The notes under the pieces were generated by a model. That model saw only the letters and a list, made by a program, of their open reading frames with translations, was not told the DNA's origin and made no database searches. This document shows, one piece after another, positions 1 to 8,313 of a stretch of 17,931 nucleotides of DNA. Within the stretch, counting starts at the first letter, position 1, and each line of letters opens with the position of its first letter. A program made the translations under genes and the position numbers. Origin of the DNA: Bacteroidales bacterium (GTDB lineage: Bacteria > Bacteroidota > Bacteroidia > Bacteroidales > UBA932); assembly GCA_016293535.1 (NCBI GenBank), contig JAEDEB010000046.1, positions 1 to 17,931 of the forward strand. The letters run 5' to 3'.

Positions 1-293
1 AGGCAGCGCGGGTACATCAGGTCATCTGAATCGAGGAAGTAGATGAACTCGCCCCGGGCTTCGCGTATGCCTATGTTCCTGGCATAGCTGACTCCTCCAT
101 TGGGCACATGGAATACCTTCATCCGGGGTTCCTTTGCGGCCCAGAGGTCGCATATCTCCGCGCTCCCGTCGGTGGAACCGTCATCCACGAGTATAATTTC
201 TATGTCAGTATATGTCTGATTTACAGCAGATTCAAGAGTTCTGTCAAGGTAGGGGACCGAGTTGTAGACCGGAATTACTATCGATATCATCAT
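1..293 (-). CDS. Glycosyltransferase family 2 (GT-A), partial, C-terminus outside the window
   Basis: The 97 visible residues are the start of a GT-A fold family 2 glycosyltransferase, which moves a sugar from a nucleotide-sugar donor to a growing glycan on the cytoplasmic face. Visible signatures are the N-terminal strand ISIVIPVYN, the nucleotide-binding ILVDDGSTDGS, the VPNGGVSYARNIGI helix typical of the family, and the metal-binding DSDD after FIYFL. Two ATG codons stand in tandem; the first shares its A with the upstream stop (TAATG), so translation is probably coupled to the polyprenyl glycosylphosphotransferase before it. The junction implies one operon building an exopolysaccharide, O-glycan or capsule repeat. 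Donor and acceptor cannot be told from the part seen. The family call is secure and the specific role is inferred. Confidence 0.93.
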   Translation of the reverse strand, partial: MMISIVIPVYNSVPYLDRTLESAVNQTYTDIEIILVDDGSTDGSAEICDLWAAKEPRMKVFHVPNGGVSYARNIGIREARGEFIYFLDSDDLMYPRC

Positions 294-1744
294 TAAAATT
301 TCTTACCGAAGACTATGCTGCAGAAGGTCATCCATAGGACCTTGATGTCGAAGAACCAGGAACGGTGCCTCAAATAATACAGGTCATACTCGAGCCTTCT
401 GAGCATCTTCTCCATGGTGTCGGTATATCCATTGTTGAGTGTTGCGTAGGAGGTTACTCCTGGACGTATCTGGTAAAGGTAGTAGTAGCGGCTGTCCAGT
501 TCCATAATCTTGTCTATATAGAACTTGCGTTCGGGACGATAGCCGACGAAGGCCATATCTCCGATGAAGACGTTCCAGAGCTGGGGAAGTTCGTCGAGAT
601 GATGCTGGCGGAGAAATTTCCCCACCCTGGTCAGACGCGGATCGTCATCGCCGGAATAGAGCGCCGGGCCCGAGGCCTCTGCATCTATGCGCATAGATCG
701 GAACTTGTATATCTTGAAGGGGCGTCCGAAACGGCCTATGCGCTCCTGAGTGTAAATCGCAGGTCCCCCGTCTCCAATCTTGAGAGCGAGCCAGCACAGG
801 AGGAAAAGCGGAGAGAAGACAAGAAGCAACAGCCCTGCTAACAGGCAGTCGACCATACGTTTGACTATCCTCTCGAAATCGGACATACCGTCCGGAATAT
901 AGTCCATATCCTTGGTATTCACCTCTTTCATCGCTGCGCCGGAAACGTTGTCGACTGTAATGTCGCCTATGCGCGGGGAATTGAGAATATGGATTCCGCA
1001 ATCTATGCACATGGGAATCAGGCCGTCCTTCTGCGACATCGCGCTGCCCTCTTCGGCGAACAGTATGCACTGGACTCCGAGGCGGGTTCGGAGCGCGCGG
1101 AGTTCGTCCTCGGAACCGACGTAATGGACCGTCCTGCCCTGTACGACCATGGATTTTTCGTCCTTGTCCATGGACACGAATCCCAGTACATTGTAGTGCG
1201 AGGAATATTCGAGCCGGGTGACCATCGCGACGGCCTTGTAGGAGGTTCCGTAGACGAGGACGCCGAGCCTTCCGACATTGGATTCGACGTCATCCTCGTT
1301 CGCGACGCGGTAGCCCGCTATGATGAGCACGCGCACGAGCACCAGAGACACGAGGGTCAGGAGGGCATCCACGAGCACTACTTCGCATTCGATGCGTAGG
1401 GAATTGAGGTTGAAGTAGGAGAACACGCGGGTGAATATGAGAAGGACCATTATCGCCTCCTTGAGCGCGGTCGCCATTGCGAGTTTGCCGATGGAGCTGT
1501 AGCTGCTGTGGCGTATGACCATCCGTCCGGTTCCGCAGACTAAGAAAGCAGCCAGGGACGCAAGGGCGGAGAACACCGTCCAGATATACACGAAATGCTT
1601 GAGGCTGCCGAAAGGGTCTGAGAAGAATCGGACGGCGAAGACGGCGAACATTGAAGCTACCACGGAAATGAGGAGGTCCAATGAAATCACCATCCAGACC
1701 TTGGCAAAGCCCTTGTCTCTGGTTAGTTTACGCGTTCCGGTCAT
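293..1744 (-). CDS. Polyprenyl-phosphate sugar-1-phosphate transferase (exopolysaccharide-initiating, WcaJ/WbaP-like)
   Basis: About 483 aa. The N-terminal part has several hydrophobic segments (roughly residues 16-145), then a nucleotide-binding-like middle domain (LGVLVYGTSYKA near 160), one more hydrophobic segment near 300-322, and a C-terminal bacterial sugar transferase domain (about 290-475) with KIYKFRSMR, the catalytic-region motif DELPQLWNV near 384, and RPGVTSYA. These enzymes move a sugar-1-phosphate from a UDP-sugar to undecaprenyl phosphate, the first membrane step of repeat-unit synthesis. I chose the ATG at 1744 because a -7 promoter element (TAATTTTG) lies only 6 nt upstream. 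An in-frame ATG at 1774 would add ten residues but lies upstream of that element. The stop overlaps the start of the downstream GT2 gene. The sugar transferred is not predictable from the motifs. Confidence 0.93.
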   Translation of the reverse strand: MTGTRKLTRDKGFAKVWMVISLDLLISVVASMFAVFAVRFFSDPFGSLKHFVYIWTVFSALASLAAFLVCGTGRMVIRHSSYSSIGKLAMATALKEAIMVLLIFTRVFSYFNLNSLRIECEVVLVDALLTLVSLVLVRVLIIAGYRVANEDDVESNVGRLGVLVYGTSYKAVAMVTRLEYSSHYNVLGFVSMDKDEKSMVVQGRTVHYVGSEDELRALRTRLGVQCILFAEEGSAMSQKDGLIPMCIDCGIHILNSPRIGDITVDNVSGAAMKEVNTKDMDYIPDGMSDFERIVKRMVDCLLAGLLLLVFSPLFLLCWLALKIGDGGPAIYTQERIGRFGRPFKIYKFRSMRIDAEASGPALYSGDDDPRLTRVGKFLRQHHLDELPQLWNVFIGDMAFVGYRPERKFYIDKIMELDSRYYYLYQIRPGVTSYATLNNGYTDTMEKMLRRLEYDLYYLRHRSWFFDIKVLWMTFCSIVFGKKF

Positions 1745-1750
1745 ACGGTG

Positions 1751-1758
1751 CAAAATTA
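1751..1758 (-). promoter_or_regulatory. Bacteroidota -7 element before the sugar transferase gene
   Basis: The minus strand reads TAATTTTG, matching TAnnTTTG. I see no TTTG at the normal 19-21 nt spacing, so the promoter is half-supported. The element ends 6 nt before the ATG at 1744, so a transcript from it would have almost no leader. It overlaps a small inverted repeat, AAAATT-ACAC-AATTTT (1752-1767), which could be an operator or chance A/T symmetry. Confidence 0.45.
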
Positions 1759-1868
1759 CACAATTTTTCTCCAAAACATTTCACCGGGGCAATCATGTTC
1801 ACCCGGCTCTGCTCCCCTTCCCGGCGCATCATTCTCGGGAACTGTTTGCAGAGGCCATTCTGTTATCT

Positions 1869-4460
1869 TCAGGGCAGCATCTTTTTGACCGCAGCCGAAA
1901 GGCCGGCGTAACGGGAAGCGTAGGCCTGTTTCATCAGACTGATGGCCTCGGCGAAACTGCGCATCTCTCCTGTACCGTGACTTTCTGTCGTCTCATCACC
2001 GTTCATCCAGCCGTCAGTATACTCCGCGCACGGATGAGGCCACATCGCCCTGTCATATTCAACGGAAACTGCAATTTCCGCCGCACGCCTGTCGATGTAG
2101 TCACCTACTGCCTCCGGGGTGAGAGCCGGGTCCGCCAGAAGGTCCGCCCAGCGGGACCGGACCACCTCCCTGAAGACGGGATCCTTGGCAAGCTGCTTGA
2201 ACCACACGTATTTGGCATTTGTATTCACTAGCTCGGTGTCGAACTGGAAGGAGGTATAGGAGTGGACATAAGTCTCATCGTTGTAATACATCAGGTTGTC
2301 GATGACAGGGAAGGTCCATGTGTCGAAGTCCCAAAACGGGCCGAAATGGAGTTTGTCGTCTCCGCCGTCCATATAGGCATATACGCTTCGCGGGTGCTTG
2401 TACTCGTTGTTCATGACGAGTTCCATCAAGAGCATATAGTCGGCCGCATCAGCATTGTCGAGCAGTTCATAGGCCCCAGTGAAATTCCCTGCTTTGATAC
2501 GGTTGTCGATTTCTGTCATCTTCGCCTGAAGCGCTGAGAAAATCGCCTGTCCCACAGGGGTTTCGTCGAAATCGTCCTTGCAGTTGAGCGGAAGGTACTG
2601 GTCTCCGTTGATCCTGAACCTGTAGTTCTCGTCAAAATAGCTGTCGAACTCGAGGAGATAGCCGCAGTTGCCGAATGTCGGTTCGGGGTTGACCGCCGGG
2701 TCGAATGCATAGTCATCGCGCCTGTCCTCGTAGTTCTTCTGAATATTGAGACGGTTCTTGTCAATCTTTATCTGTTCGCACAGGTAGTAGAGGCCGAGGT
2801 GGGTGCCGTTGAGCACAAGTTCCACGAACTCGCCCTTGGGCGTCCACCGGCCGGTGAACTGCCTGCCAATCATCTGGGTGACATCGTTCCTGAGATTTGT
2901 GTTGTCTTTCCAGTTGGCGAGCAGGCACCATCTCTTGTGCTTCGGCATTCCGAGCACTGCGGTCTTGGAAGTGAACTTGACCGCGAACGGCTTCTTCGGA
3001 AAGGCCCTGGTGATGTTGCCCCTGAGACGGTATCCGCCAGTTGTCTTCGGGACGACTGCCGCTCCGTCCCTGTATATGGTGATTTCATCAAGTTGACCGA
3101 AATCGCAATCCTTGGCAGGTACCTCCATATCGAGAAAAGCGGCTGTGGAGGCGTAGGAAGATTTCTGGTCAATCACCATCACCGGAAGGCCGCTGCCCCT
3201 GATGTCGACCGTAAAGACGGAGGAGTTCCCGGTCGAAGTTTCCACTATCAGATAAGTCACGGGGCCGGAGAAATCCTGCGAGGAGACCCCGCTCTCCTGA
3301 AGCTGGCCGTCCACATATACATCGTATCCTTCTCCACCGGCGAGTGTGAATGTCGGGACAAGGTTGAAATCATAGAGATATGGTATGCACCCGGATACAT
3401 TCCCGTTCTCGTCAATGTCCATCTCCACGGAATCCAGTTCACGGCATACGGACCTGGATCCGTTGTAGACAACCTCCTTTCCGAGGATTTTCCCTGTATT
3501 GCGGGCGACCTCAAAACTGAAGTTGGAAAAGGTCGTGACCGTTTCACGAGCCTCGACCGTCAGCCGTCCTTCACTGTCGAGGGCCGCGAGATCAAGGTCC
3601 ATGTCATAACAGACTCCGGCCGCGATGCCGAGCGCTGCAGTGCGGGTGAATGAAATGCAGTGTGAACTCGTCTCCACCGTCAGCTCCAGCCTGTCCCCGG
3701 ACTGTATCTGCGGGGCCACGACCGCATAGCCGCAGATTTCCGCGACGGGAGCTCCCTCAGGTGAAGGGAAGGAGAGGGTGACAGCCGGAGAAACTGAGGA
3801 ACTTACTTCCGAAAGGGACCCGTCTGTCAGGTCGAGGGTGAATGAACCCGTAAGGGAACGGCCGGAAGGGGCAGATATGACGAGGGAACGGAGGGATTCG
3901 CCTTCATCAATGCCGCTCACGGAGGAGAGTCCATGGATATGGATACGCAACAGGGCGGCAACGGACTGGAATTCCGCTGAAAATGTGCCGTCCGGTGAGG
4001 TACTGACCAGGCCTCGCTTGATGTCGTTCGGGGCTATCGTGGAAGAGCCCTGGCAGGACTGTATGCCTGAGATTTCGACGGGAACAGCCGTCGGGTCAGA
4101 AGCGCCCTCCACGTAGGGGCAGTATGCATGGATGAGCCTGTCCTCGCGGGGCAGGACGCCGGTAAAGACTGCAGTCGCCGAAGGTTCGGATGCGGAGTTT
4201 TCAAGACGCACGTTCTTCACGGACTGGCCGAAGACGCCTATGGCATCGGAGGGTTCCCATGCAATGGATACAGCAGTCCCCGGCTCAAAGTCCGACGATA
4301 CAACAGTCCTTGTGGGAGACTGGAGGACTGTCGCAGTGAGACCGATTTCCACACCCCCGGCAATTACGTCATTCTCTCCAAGGCTGCAGGAGCATGGTAC
4401 CAGGGACAAAGAAAGGCAGAAGCCTGCGGCAATGCTGAATCTGCGTGCGTATGTTGACAT
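1869..4460 (-). CDS. CotH-kinase-family surface lipoprotein with fimbrillin-like N-terminal region
   Basis: 863 aa. The N-terminus is a signal peptide followed by LVPCSC; either Cys23 or Cys25 could be lipidated, and neither fits the consensus lipobox perfectly. Residues about 35-292 resemble the beta-rich fimbrillin/Mfa-like domains of Bacteroidota lipoproteins (SFTLDLTDGSL; the repeated pattern of ATAVFTG and IHAYCPY). A linking Ig-like part (about 315-420) follows. Residues from about 428 to 800 are a CotH kinase domain: YRLRGNITRAFPKKPFAVKF, then KHKRWCLLANWKDNTNLRND, then GPFWDFDTW, whose DFD (711-713) is the likely metal-binding motif. CotH proteins of spore formers phosphorylate coat proteins; targets in Bacteroidota are unknown to me. 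It starts 41 nt after the fimbrillin-like gene, so the two are probably co-transcribed and the neighbour is a reasonable candidate partner or substrate (inference). Confidence 0.88.
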   Translation of the reverse strand: MSTYARRFSIAAGFCLSLSLVPCSCSLGENDVIAGGVEIGLTATVLQSPTRTVVSSDFEPGTAVSIAWEPSDAIGVFGQSVKNVRLENSASEPSATAVFTGVLPREDRLIHAYCPYVEGASDPTAVPVEISGIQSCQGSSTIAPNDIKRGLVSTSPDGTFSAEFQSVAALLRIHIHGLSSVSGIDEGESLRSLVISAPSGRSLTGSFTLDLTDGSLSEVSSSVSPAVTLSFPSPEGAPVAEICGYAVVAPQIQSGDRLELTVETSSHCISFTRTAALGIAAGVCYDMDLDLAALDSEGRLTVEARETVTTFSNFSFEVARNTGKILGKEVVYNGSRSVCRELDSVEMDIDENGNVSGCIPYLYDFNLVPTFTLAGGEGYDVYVDGQLQESGVSSQDFSGPVTYLIVETSTGNSSVFTVDIRGSGLPVMVIDQKSSYASTAAFLDMEVPAKDCDFGQLDEITIYRDGAAVVPKTTGGYRLRGNITRAFPKKPFAVKFTSKTAVLGMPKHKRWCLLANWKDNTNLRNDVTQMIGRQFTGRWTPKGEFVELVLNGTHLGLYYLCEQIKIDKNRLNIQKNYEDRRDDYAFDPAVNPEPTFGNCGYLLEFDSYFDENYRFRINGDQYLPLNCKDDFDETPVGQAIFSALQAKMTEIDNRIKAGNFTGAYELLDNADAADYMLLMELVMNNEYKHPRSVYAYMDGGDDKLHFGPFWDFDTWTFPVIDNLMYYNDETYVHSYTSFQFDTELVNTNAKYVWFKQLAKDPVFREVVRSRWADLLADPALTPEAVGDYIDRRAAEIAVSVEYDRAMWPHPCAEYTDGWMNGDETTESHGTGEMRSFAEAISLMKQAYASRYAGLSAAVKKMLP

Positions 4461-4501
4461 ATTCTGAAAGTATGTGTGTGCCGTAAAGTCAAGGCCGCCG
4501 G

Positions 4502-7501
4502 TCAGAAAAGCGAACCGCCTGAGGAGTAATCGCCAGCTGCGCCGGAGGATGCGGAGGCATCGGCAGGATTGGCCGGAGCAACGTCCCGTACGCAGCGGAT
4601 TGATGCTGTAGCCTTATCACTTCCCTCTGTGTAACCGTTGCTTGCAGAGGTGGTCACGACGCCAGCTGTGGAGTCATAGTAAAATATAGCCTTTACCGGT
4701 GTGCTGTCATATTTTCTTAAATAGTATGTCCTCGCAGCAGGAAACTCAGCCGGAACTTCTTCAGTTTTGCCGTCATTGAATTCCCCTGAGCAGAAACGTA
4801 TCATCAGAGCAAATTCCCTCTCGTTCGGGATTCTCCACTGGCCCCTGTCGGACTGGTCGGCATTTTCGTAGTAGTAGCGGTTGCACCAACTACCGGTAGT
4901 AAGGTCATTGTAGCTGAATCTCGACTTGGTCTCGTTCTCGCTGACCTGGGCCTCAAGGTTCTCTCTTGCGACCTGGAAGGCCTCCGGCAACTTGTCGGCG
5001 GCATCTCCCCTCTGATGGGTGATATACTCGTCGCTCACACTGCCGGAGACTCTCGTGGCACCGGCAACAAGACCGTCAGCCTCCACTGTCCTCGATACGG
5101 CATCCCAGCTGATGCAGTCTGAAGGGGTGGCATTGTATGTAGAAATGGTTCTCGCACAGCGTACTCCGAGTTTGGCCTGAAGCCAGGCAGACGCACCACG
5201 GTCAATATATCCGTAGGATGAGCCCTCGTCGAAATACCAGGCCCTGTCATTTCCAGATGAACTTGTCCAGTATGCCTGAAGTTCCTCGTTGAGTCTCGCT
5301 TCCCCTCCGAGCACAGGATAACCGAACCATATCGTCTGGCACTGCTCCACTGCAGGGAGATACCACTTGAGCTCCTCCGCATCGATGACACCGTTGCTGT
5401 TCTCGTCCCTGTTGCGGCTTAGGCACTGGCTGTAGGCATAGTTCAATTTCATTGACTCCTGCGCCACCTTTTCGTTGTTGTCGAAATGACCGTACGCGGC
5501 CGGGTCAACGAAAGTGGACCATCTGTCGCTTCCGGAATTGAAGTTGGCACTGAAGTTAGCCCATCCGTTTGTCCTTGAAGTGGTGGTGCTGCCGAACTCA
5601 GTATGCGCTCCGTTAGCGGAAAGCCATACAGGATTGGGGAACTCCTCGAGTATCTCTATTCCGAACGGAGTCTCCACGTTGTCGATGTCATACATGGAAA
5701 GGATTGACCTCTGTCTGATGGAGAAGATAGGAGTCACCGTGAAGGAACTCTTTCCGTCAAGGCTTTCGTCGATGGACGCCGCGAGGGTGAGCTCCCTTTC
5801 AGGCGCATTGACCCATTTGCTCAAAGGCTTCATTGGCGAGGTCCCGTCGGTATCGTAGTAGAAGTACTCGTCCACAAAGGCGGTAGTATAATAATAGTCT
5901 CCGGCAGCAAGAAAATACTTCCCGCTCTTACCGCTCTTGGTATTCTGGAGATCGCTAATAAGTCCACTGATAGTCACAGTGTTGTCAATTCCAGGAAAGC
6001 TGGCAAGGGCCGTGGAACTGGTCGGTTTTGCGAAATGTATCCAGTTGACGTCTTTAGGGAACTCTGCAGCAGCGTTGTTGGAGTTATAGGTATATCCGCC
6101 GCCGGTCTCGAACGGGGTGATGGACCTGAGGGAATAATCACCATAGGAGGTGAGCTTCGGTATCTTGACCATCACAGTTTCATAATGGGCATCAAGCGTG
6201 ATGTTCGTGGTATTCGAGCTGACCGTAACGAGGTTGCCTTCAGCTCCGGAATCTTTGGCCTGATAGTCAGTGTCGCTGTACTGGGCTTCGACCACGATGG
6301 ACGAGACGCCATTGACATGGACCCTGTAATTGTATTTCGCATTGCGGCGAACGGCGAAATTGCCGAGCGAACCGACGGTCGAACTGCCTGTGGTAGAGAA
6401 GTTTCCCAGATGAATTGTGTAGCTGACGTCGCCTTCGATGAACCTGCCGTCCACCTTGCTGCCGGTACCGTCATAGGAAGTGTAAGCCGGACCGCGGTAA
6501 CGGCCGGAAATCACTATGTACGTGGAGTTTGAAGGTGCATTAGCGAAGCTCTGGTCTGCAGCCGAAACGTGGAGGTCGCGCTGCCTGTACTCCGTAATCG
6601 AGTTTACGGTCGGGGCTGCGTTCTCCATCATATAGAAGGAGAAGGACTTCGTCGCTGAACCGCTTAACTGGGTTCCGGATATGTCCTGGTCCGCTATGTC
6701 CACAAACTGCTTCTCACCCTCGCTGACTGCAAATCCGCCAGTCGGAGGGAAGGTTCCGGAAACCACGTCTGCTGTGCCGGCCTGATCTGTCCAGCCGCTT
6801 CTTTCGAAGAGGGTGCAGGAACTCGAATAGTTATGAATCGAATAGCTTGACGGGGTGAAGGTCACGTCCGTTCCGGCATCGATGGTGAAGGAAATCTTGG
6901 AAACTATGCGGCGAAGATGTATCCTGTCGGAGCCTTTGGTGAAGTCGTTGTCGCCGGCATTCAGAGTGATGGACCCGTCACCGCGGCCGAAAACACCGGT
7001 CAGGAGGAGAGAGGACTCGACCATGTCGTCGACGATGAGGTTGTTCTTCTCAACCACGGTGGCCTTGAGAGTCTCAAGCGAAGCCGTCTTCAGGGACTCG
7101 AGATTCACAAGACCGAAACTGCTGGACCCGGCATTGGCTATTGCGTAGAGATAGTACTCTCCGCTGGTAAGGTCCTCGTGCTTGAGGTTGACCGTATACA
7201 CATAGTTGGTCGGGGTTGTCTGAGAACAATTGGCAAGGTCTGCCTCATCGAGGGTTATCACCACACGGGGCTGGGTCAGAACCTTCTTGTTGTAGAAGAA
7301 GAGAGAGAGGGATTTCACCACTGTCTCCTGGGCATCCGTTGCCCTGGTGGAGACCACAGCCGGCTCGGGGCTGGAGATTGTAAGGGTAAGGGATGTCGGG
7401 AGGCCTTCTCTGACCTCATCGAAATTTTCCACGCAGGACGGGAGCACCGCCACTGCAAGCGCTGCAAACGGAATCAGCGCGACTTTTCTGACTGCTTTCA
7501 T
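4502..7501 (-). CDS. Large fimbrillin-like lipoprotein (DUF4906-type), putative surface or fimbrial tip adhesin
   Basis: 999 aa from the ATG at 7501; a GTG nine bases upstream (7510) is possible, but the ATG begins a compact signal peptide with lipobox LPSC (Cys23). After the Cys comes a short spacer and STRATDAQ, where an Arg-Ala bond could be the site of fimbrillin-type maturation. The first ~400 residues look like FimA/Mfa subunits (KSLSLFFYN, then GEYYLYAIANAG). A Ca-loop-like motif DENSNGVIDAEE lies near 699-710, just before LKWYLPA, and the C-terminal part carries RIPNEREFALM (about 890-900) and repeated GVRCAR/SIRCVR endings, typical of Bacteroidota surface domains related to FGE/Fib_succ_major. 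Such proteins are lipidated, exported and sometimes polymerised. No FimB/Mfa2 anchor gene or usher-like partner is in the window, so 'fimbrial' is a family inference. Confidence 0.85.
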   Translation of the reverse strand: MKAVRKVALIPFAALAVAVLPSCVENFDEVREGLPTSLTLTISSPEPAVVSTRATDAQETVVKSLSLFFYNKKVLTQPRVVITLDEADLANCSQTTPTNYVYTVNLKHEDLTSGEYYLYAIANAGSSSFGLVNLESLKTASLETLKATVVEKNNLIVDDMVESSLLLTGVFGRGDGSITLNAGDNDFTKGSDRIHLRRIVSKISFTIDAGTDVTFTPSSYSIHNYSSSCTLFERSGWTDQAGTADVVSGTFPPTGGFAVSEGEKQFVDIADQDISGTQLSGSATKSFSFYMMENAAPTVNSITEYRQRDLHVSAADQSFANAPSNSTYIVISGRYRGPAYTSYDGTGSKVDGRFIEGDVSYTIHLGNFSTTGSSTVGSLGNFAVRRNAKYNYRVHVNGVSSIVVEAQYSDTDYQAKDSGAEGNLVTVSSNTTNITLDAHYETVMVKIPKLTSYGDYSLRSITPFETGGGYTYNSNNAAAEFPKDVNWIHFAKPTSSTALASFPGIDNTVTISGLISDLQNTKSGKSGKYFLAAGDYYYTTAFVDEYFYYDTDGTSPMKPLSKWVNAPERELTLAASIDESLDGKSSFTVTPIFSIRQRSILSMYDIDNVETPFGIEILEEFPNPVWLSANGAHTEFGSTTTSRTNGWANFSANFNSGSDRWSTFVDPAAYGHFDNNEKVAQESMKLNYAYSQCLSRNRDENSNGVIDAEELKWYLPAVEQCQTIWFGYPVLGGEARLNEELQAYWTSSSGNDRAWYFDEGSSYGYIDRGASAWLQAKLGVRCARTISTYNATPSDCISWDAVSRTVEADGLVAGATRVSGSVSDEYITHQRGDAADKLPEAFQVARENLEAQVSENETKSRFSYNDLTTGSWCNRYYYENADQSDRGQWRIPNEREFALMIRFCSGEFNDGKTEEVPAEFPAARTYYLRKYDSTPVKAIFYYDSTAGVVTTSASNGYTEGSDKATASIRCVRDVAPANPADASASSGAAGDYSSGGSLF

Positions 7502-7512
7502 AACGTTCACGC

Positions 7513-7677
7513 CTATTCGAATGTAATCTTCATTTCGTCGATGGTGATATACTCATCGACTTCAGCCTTAAGTTTCACCGGCCCGGCAGGAACCGATGCG
7601 CAGAAGCAGCCTTCGCTGCACAACCTGGTCTTACAGGTAACAGGCGCCTCATAAGAGGCACCACATACACATTTCAC
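7513..7677 (-). CDS. Putative 54-aa Cys-rich small protein with GTG start
   Basis: An open frame from GTG (7677) to TAG (7515-7513) encodes 54 residues with six cysteines clustered in the first half: VKCVCG near the start, then C15, C20, C24 and C26 (CSEGCFC), followed by a charged, beta-like tail (KLKAEVDEYITIDEMKITFE). It has no signal peptide. The stop lies 11 nt before the ATG of the fimbrillin-like gene, a spacing fitting translational coupling. The Cys pattern suggests metal binding or disulfides. I do not recognise the family. A weak AGAAAG stands 5-6 nt before the GTG, and there is no in-frame ATG. It may instead be only a leader region; comparative conservation would decide. Confidence 0.45.
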   Translation of the reverse strand: MKCVCGASYEAPVTCKTRLCSEGCFCASVPAGPVKLKAEVDEYITIDEMKITFE

Positions 7678-7690
7678 GGCTTTCTGATCT

Positions 7691-7771
7691 TTATATTACA
7701 ACAACACAACTTTCCGCCATTTCAGGCACTTCCCGCTCCGCCAGTCCAAAGCGCTGCCGGATTTCCGCCAT
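7691..7771 (-). other. Short open frame directly after, and in frame with, the UpxY stop
   Basis: The frame of the UpxY-like gene continues after its TGA (7789-7787) through six codons to an ATG at 7771 and another 25 codons to a TAA at 7693-7691, giving MAEIRQRFGLAEREVPEMAE plus six residues. The part FGLAEREV recalls the start of a LuxR-type helix-turn-helix (FGLTxREV), but 26 residues are too few to claim it. It could be a tiny coupled ORF, a remnant of a longer ancestral protein or chance. No promoter or clear ribosome-binding site is visible. Confidence 0.2.
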
Positions 7772-7786
7772 CAACGGAATGCGGGG

Positions 7787-8302
7787 TCAGAGCAGTTCCA
7801 GATATGCACGTGGAATCTGGACCTTTGCACGCAGGAGGGAGCACACGCTGACCACGACATAGGTGCGGTTGGGCAGGGCTATCACATCGCCTTCGACTCC
7901 GGCGAGGTCGCCCTTGGTCACCCTTACGCGGTTGCCGGGCTGCAACGGCTCGTTCTCCTCACAGAGAGCATCAGGATCAAGATCCATCACTCTCATGAAG
8001 TCTTCCATCTGCTTTACGGGAACCTCAAGAAGGGTTCCCGTGCAGCGGTCTATCATATAGTACATGGGCAGGCCGACTCCGTTTACAAGAGCCAGGGCCT
8101 TGCTCTTGGTCGTTCTCAGAAAAACGAAATTTCTTATGACAGGGACCTCGGCTTTCACCTTGCGGCCGCGTCTCTCGCGGAAGGTCTCACGAGTCGGAAT
8201 GAAATTCTCGACACCGAGTGCTGCGAGCTTTTCCCTGACCTTGAGTTCCTGGCACCACCTTGTGCGGGCCACGAACCATCTTTCGCTGTTTCCGATGTCC
8301 AA
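7787..8302 (-). CDS. UpxY-family transcription antiterminator (NusG paralogue)
   Basis: 171 aa, the usual length. The N-terminal NGN domain starts WFVARTRWCQELKVREKL and contains GVENFIPTRE and PVIRNFVFLRT (residues 54-64). A KOW motif follows (PLQPGNRVRVTKGDLAGVEG, about 119-138). UpxY proteins bind RNA polymerase and promote read-through of the 5' regions of capsule operons in Bacteroides. No ATG is available near the N-terminus; TTG at 8302 gives seven residues before the conserved Trp, as in relatives, and GGA directly precedes it. It follows the OmpA-like gene by only 11 nt, so it may be made from the ompA transcript. Downstream on the same strand are the fimbrillin-like, CotH and sugar transferase genes, the natural candidates for its target operon (inference). 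Confidence 0.92.
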   Translation of the reverse strand: MDIGNSERWFVARTRWCQELKVREKLAALGVENFIPTRETFRERRGRKVKAEVPVIRNFVFLRTTKSKALALVNGVGLPMYYMIDRCTGTLLEVPVKQMEDFMRVMDLDPDALCEENEPLQPGNRVRVTKGDLAGVEGDVIALPNRTYVVVSVCSLLRAKVQIPRAYLELL

Positions 8303-8313
8303 TCCTATGGGGT

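Noticed and set aside
1515..2231. 238-codon plus-strand open frame
   Set aside because: It runs antisense through the sugar transferase start and the CotH 3' end, with no recognisable motif.
6917..7654. 245-codon plus-strand open frame
   Set aside because: Antisense to the fimbrillin-like gene and to the small Cys-rich frame, with no family motif.
7678..8302. Invertible promoter or recombinase site next to the UpxY-like gene
   Set aside because: I found no pair of long inverted repeats around the gene and no integrase in the window.
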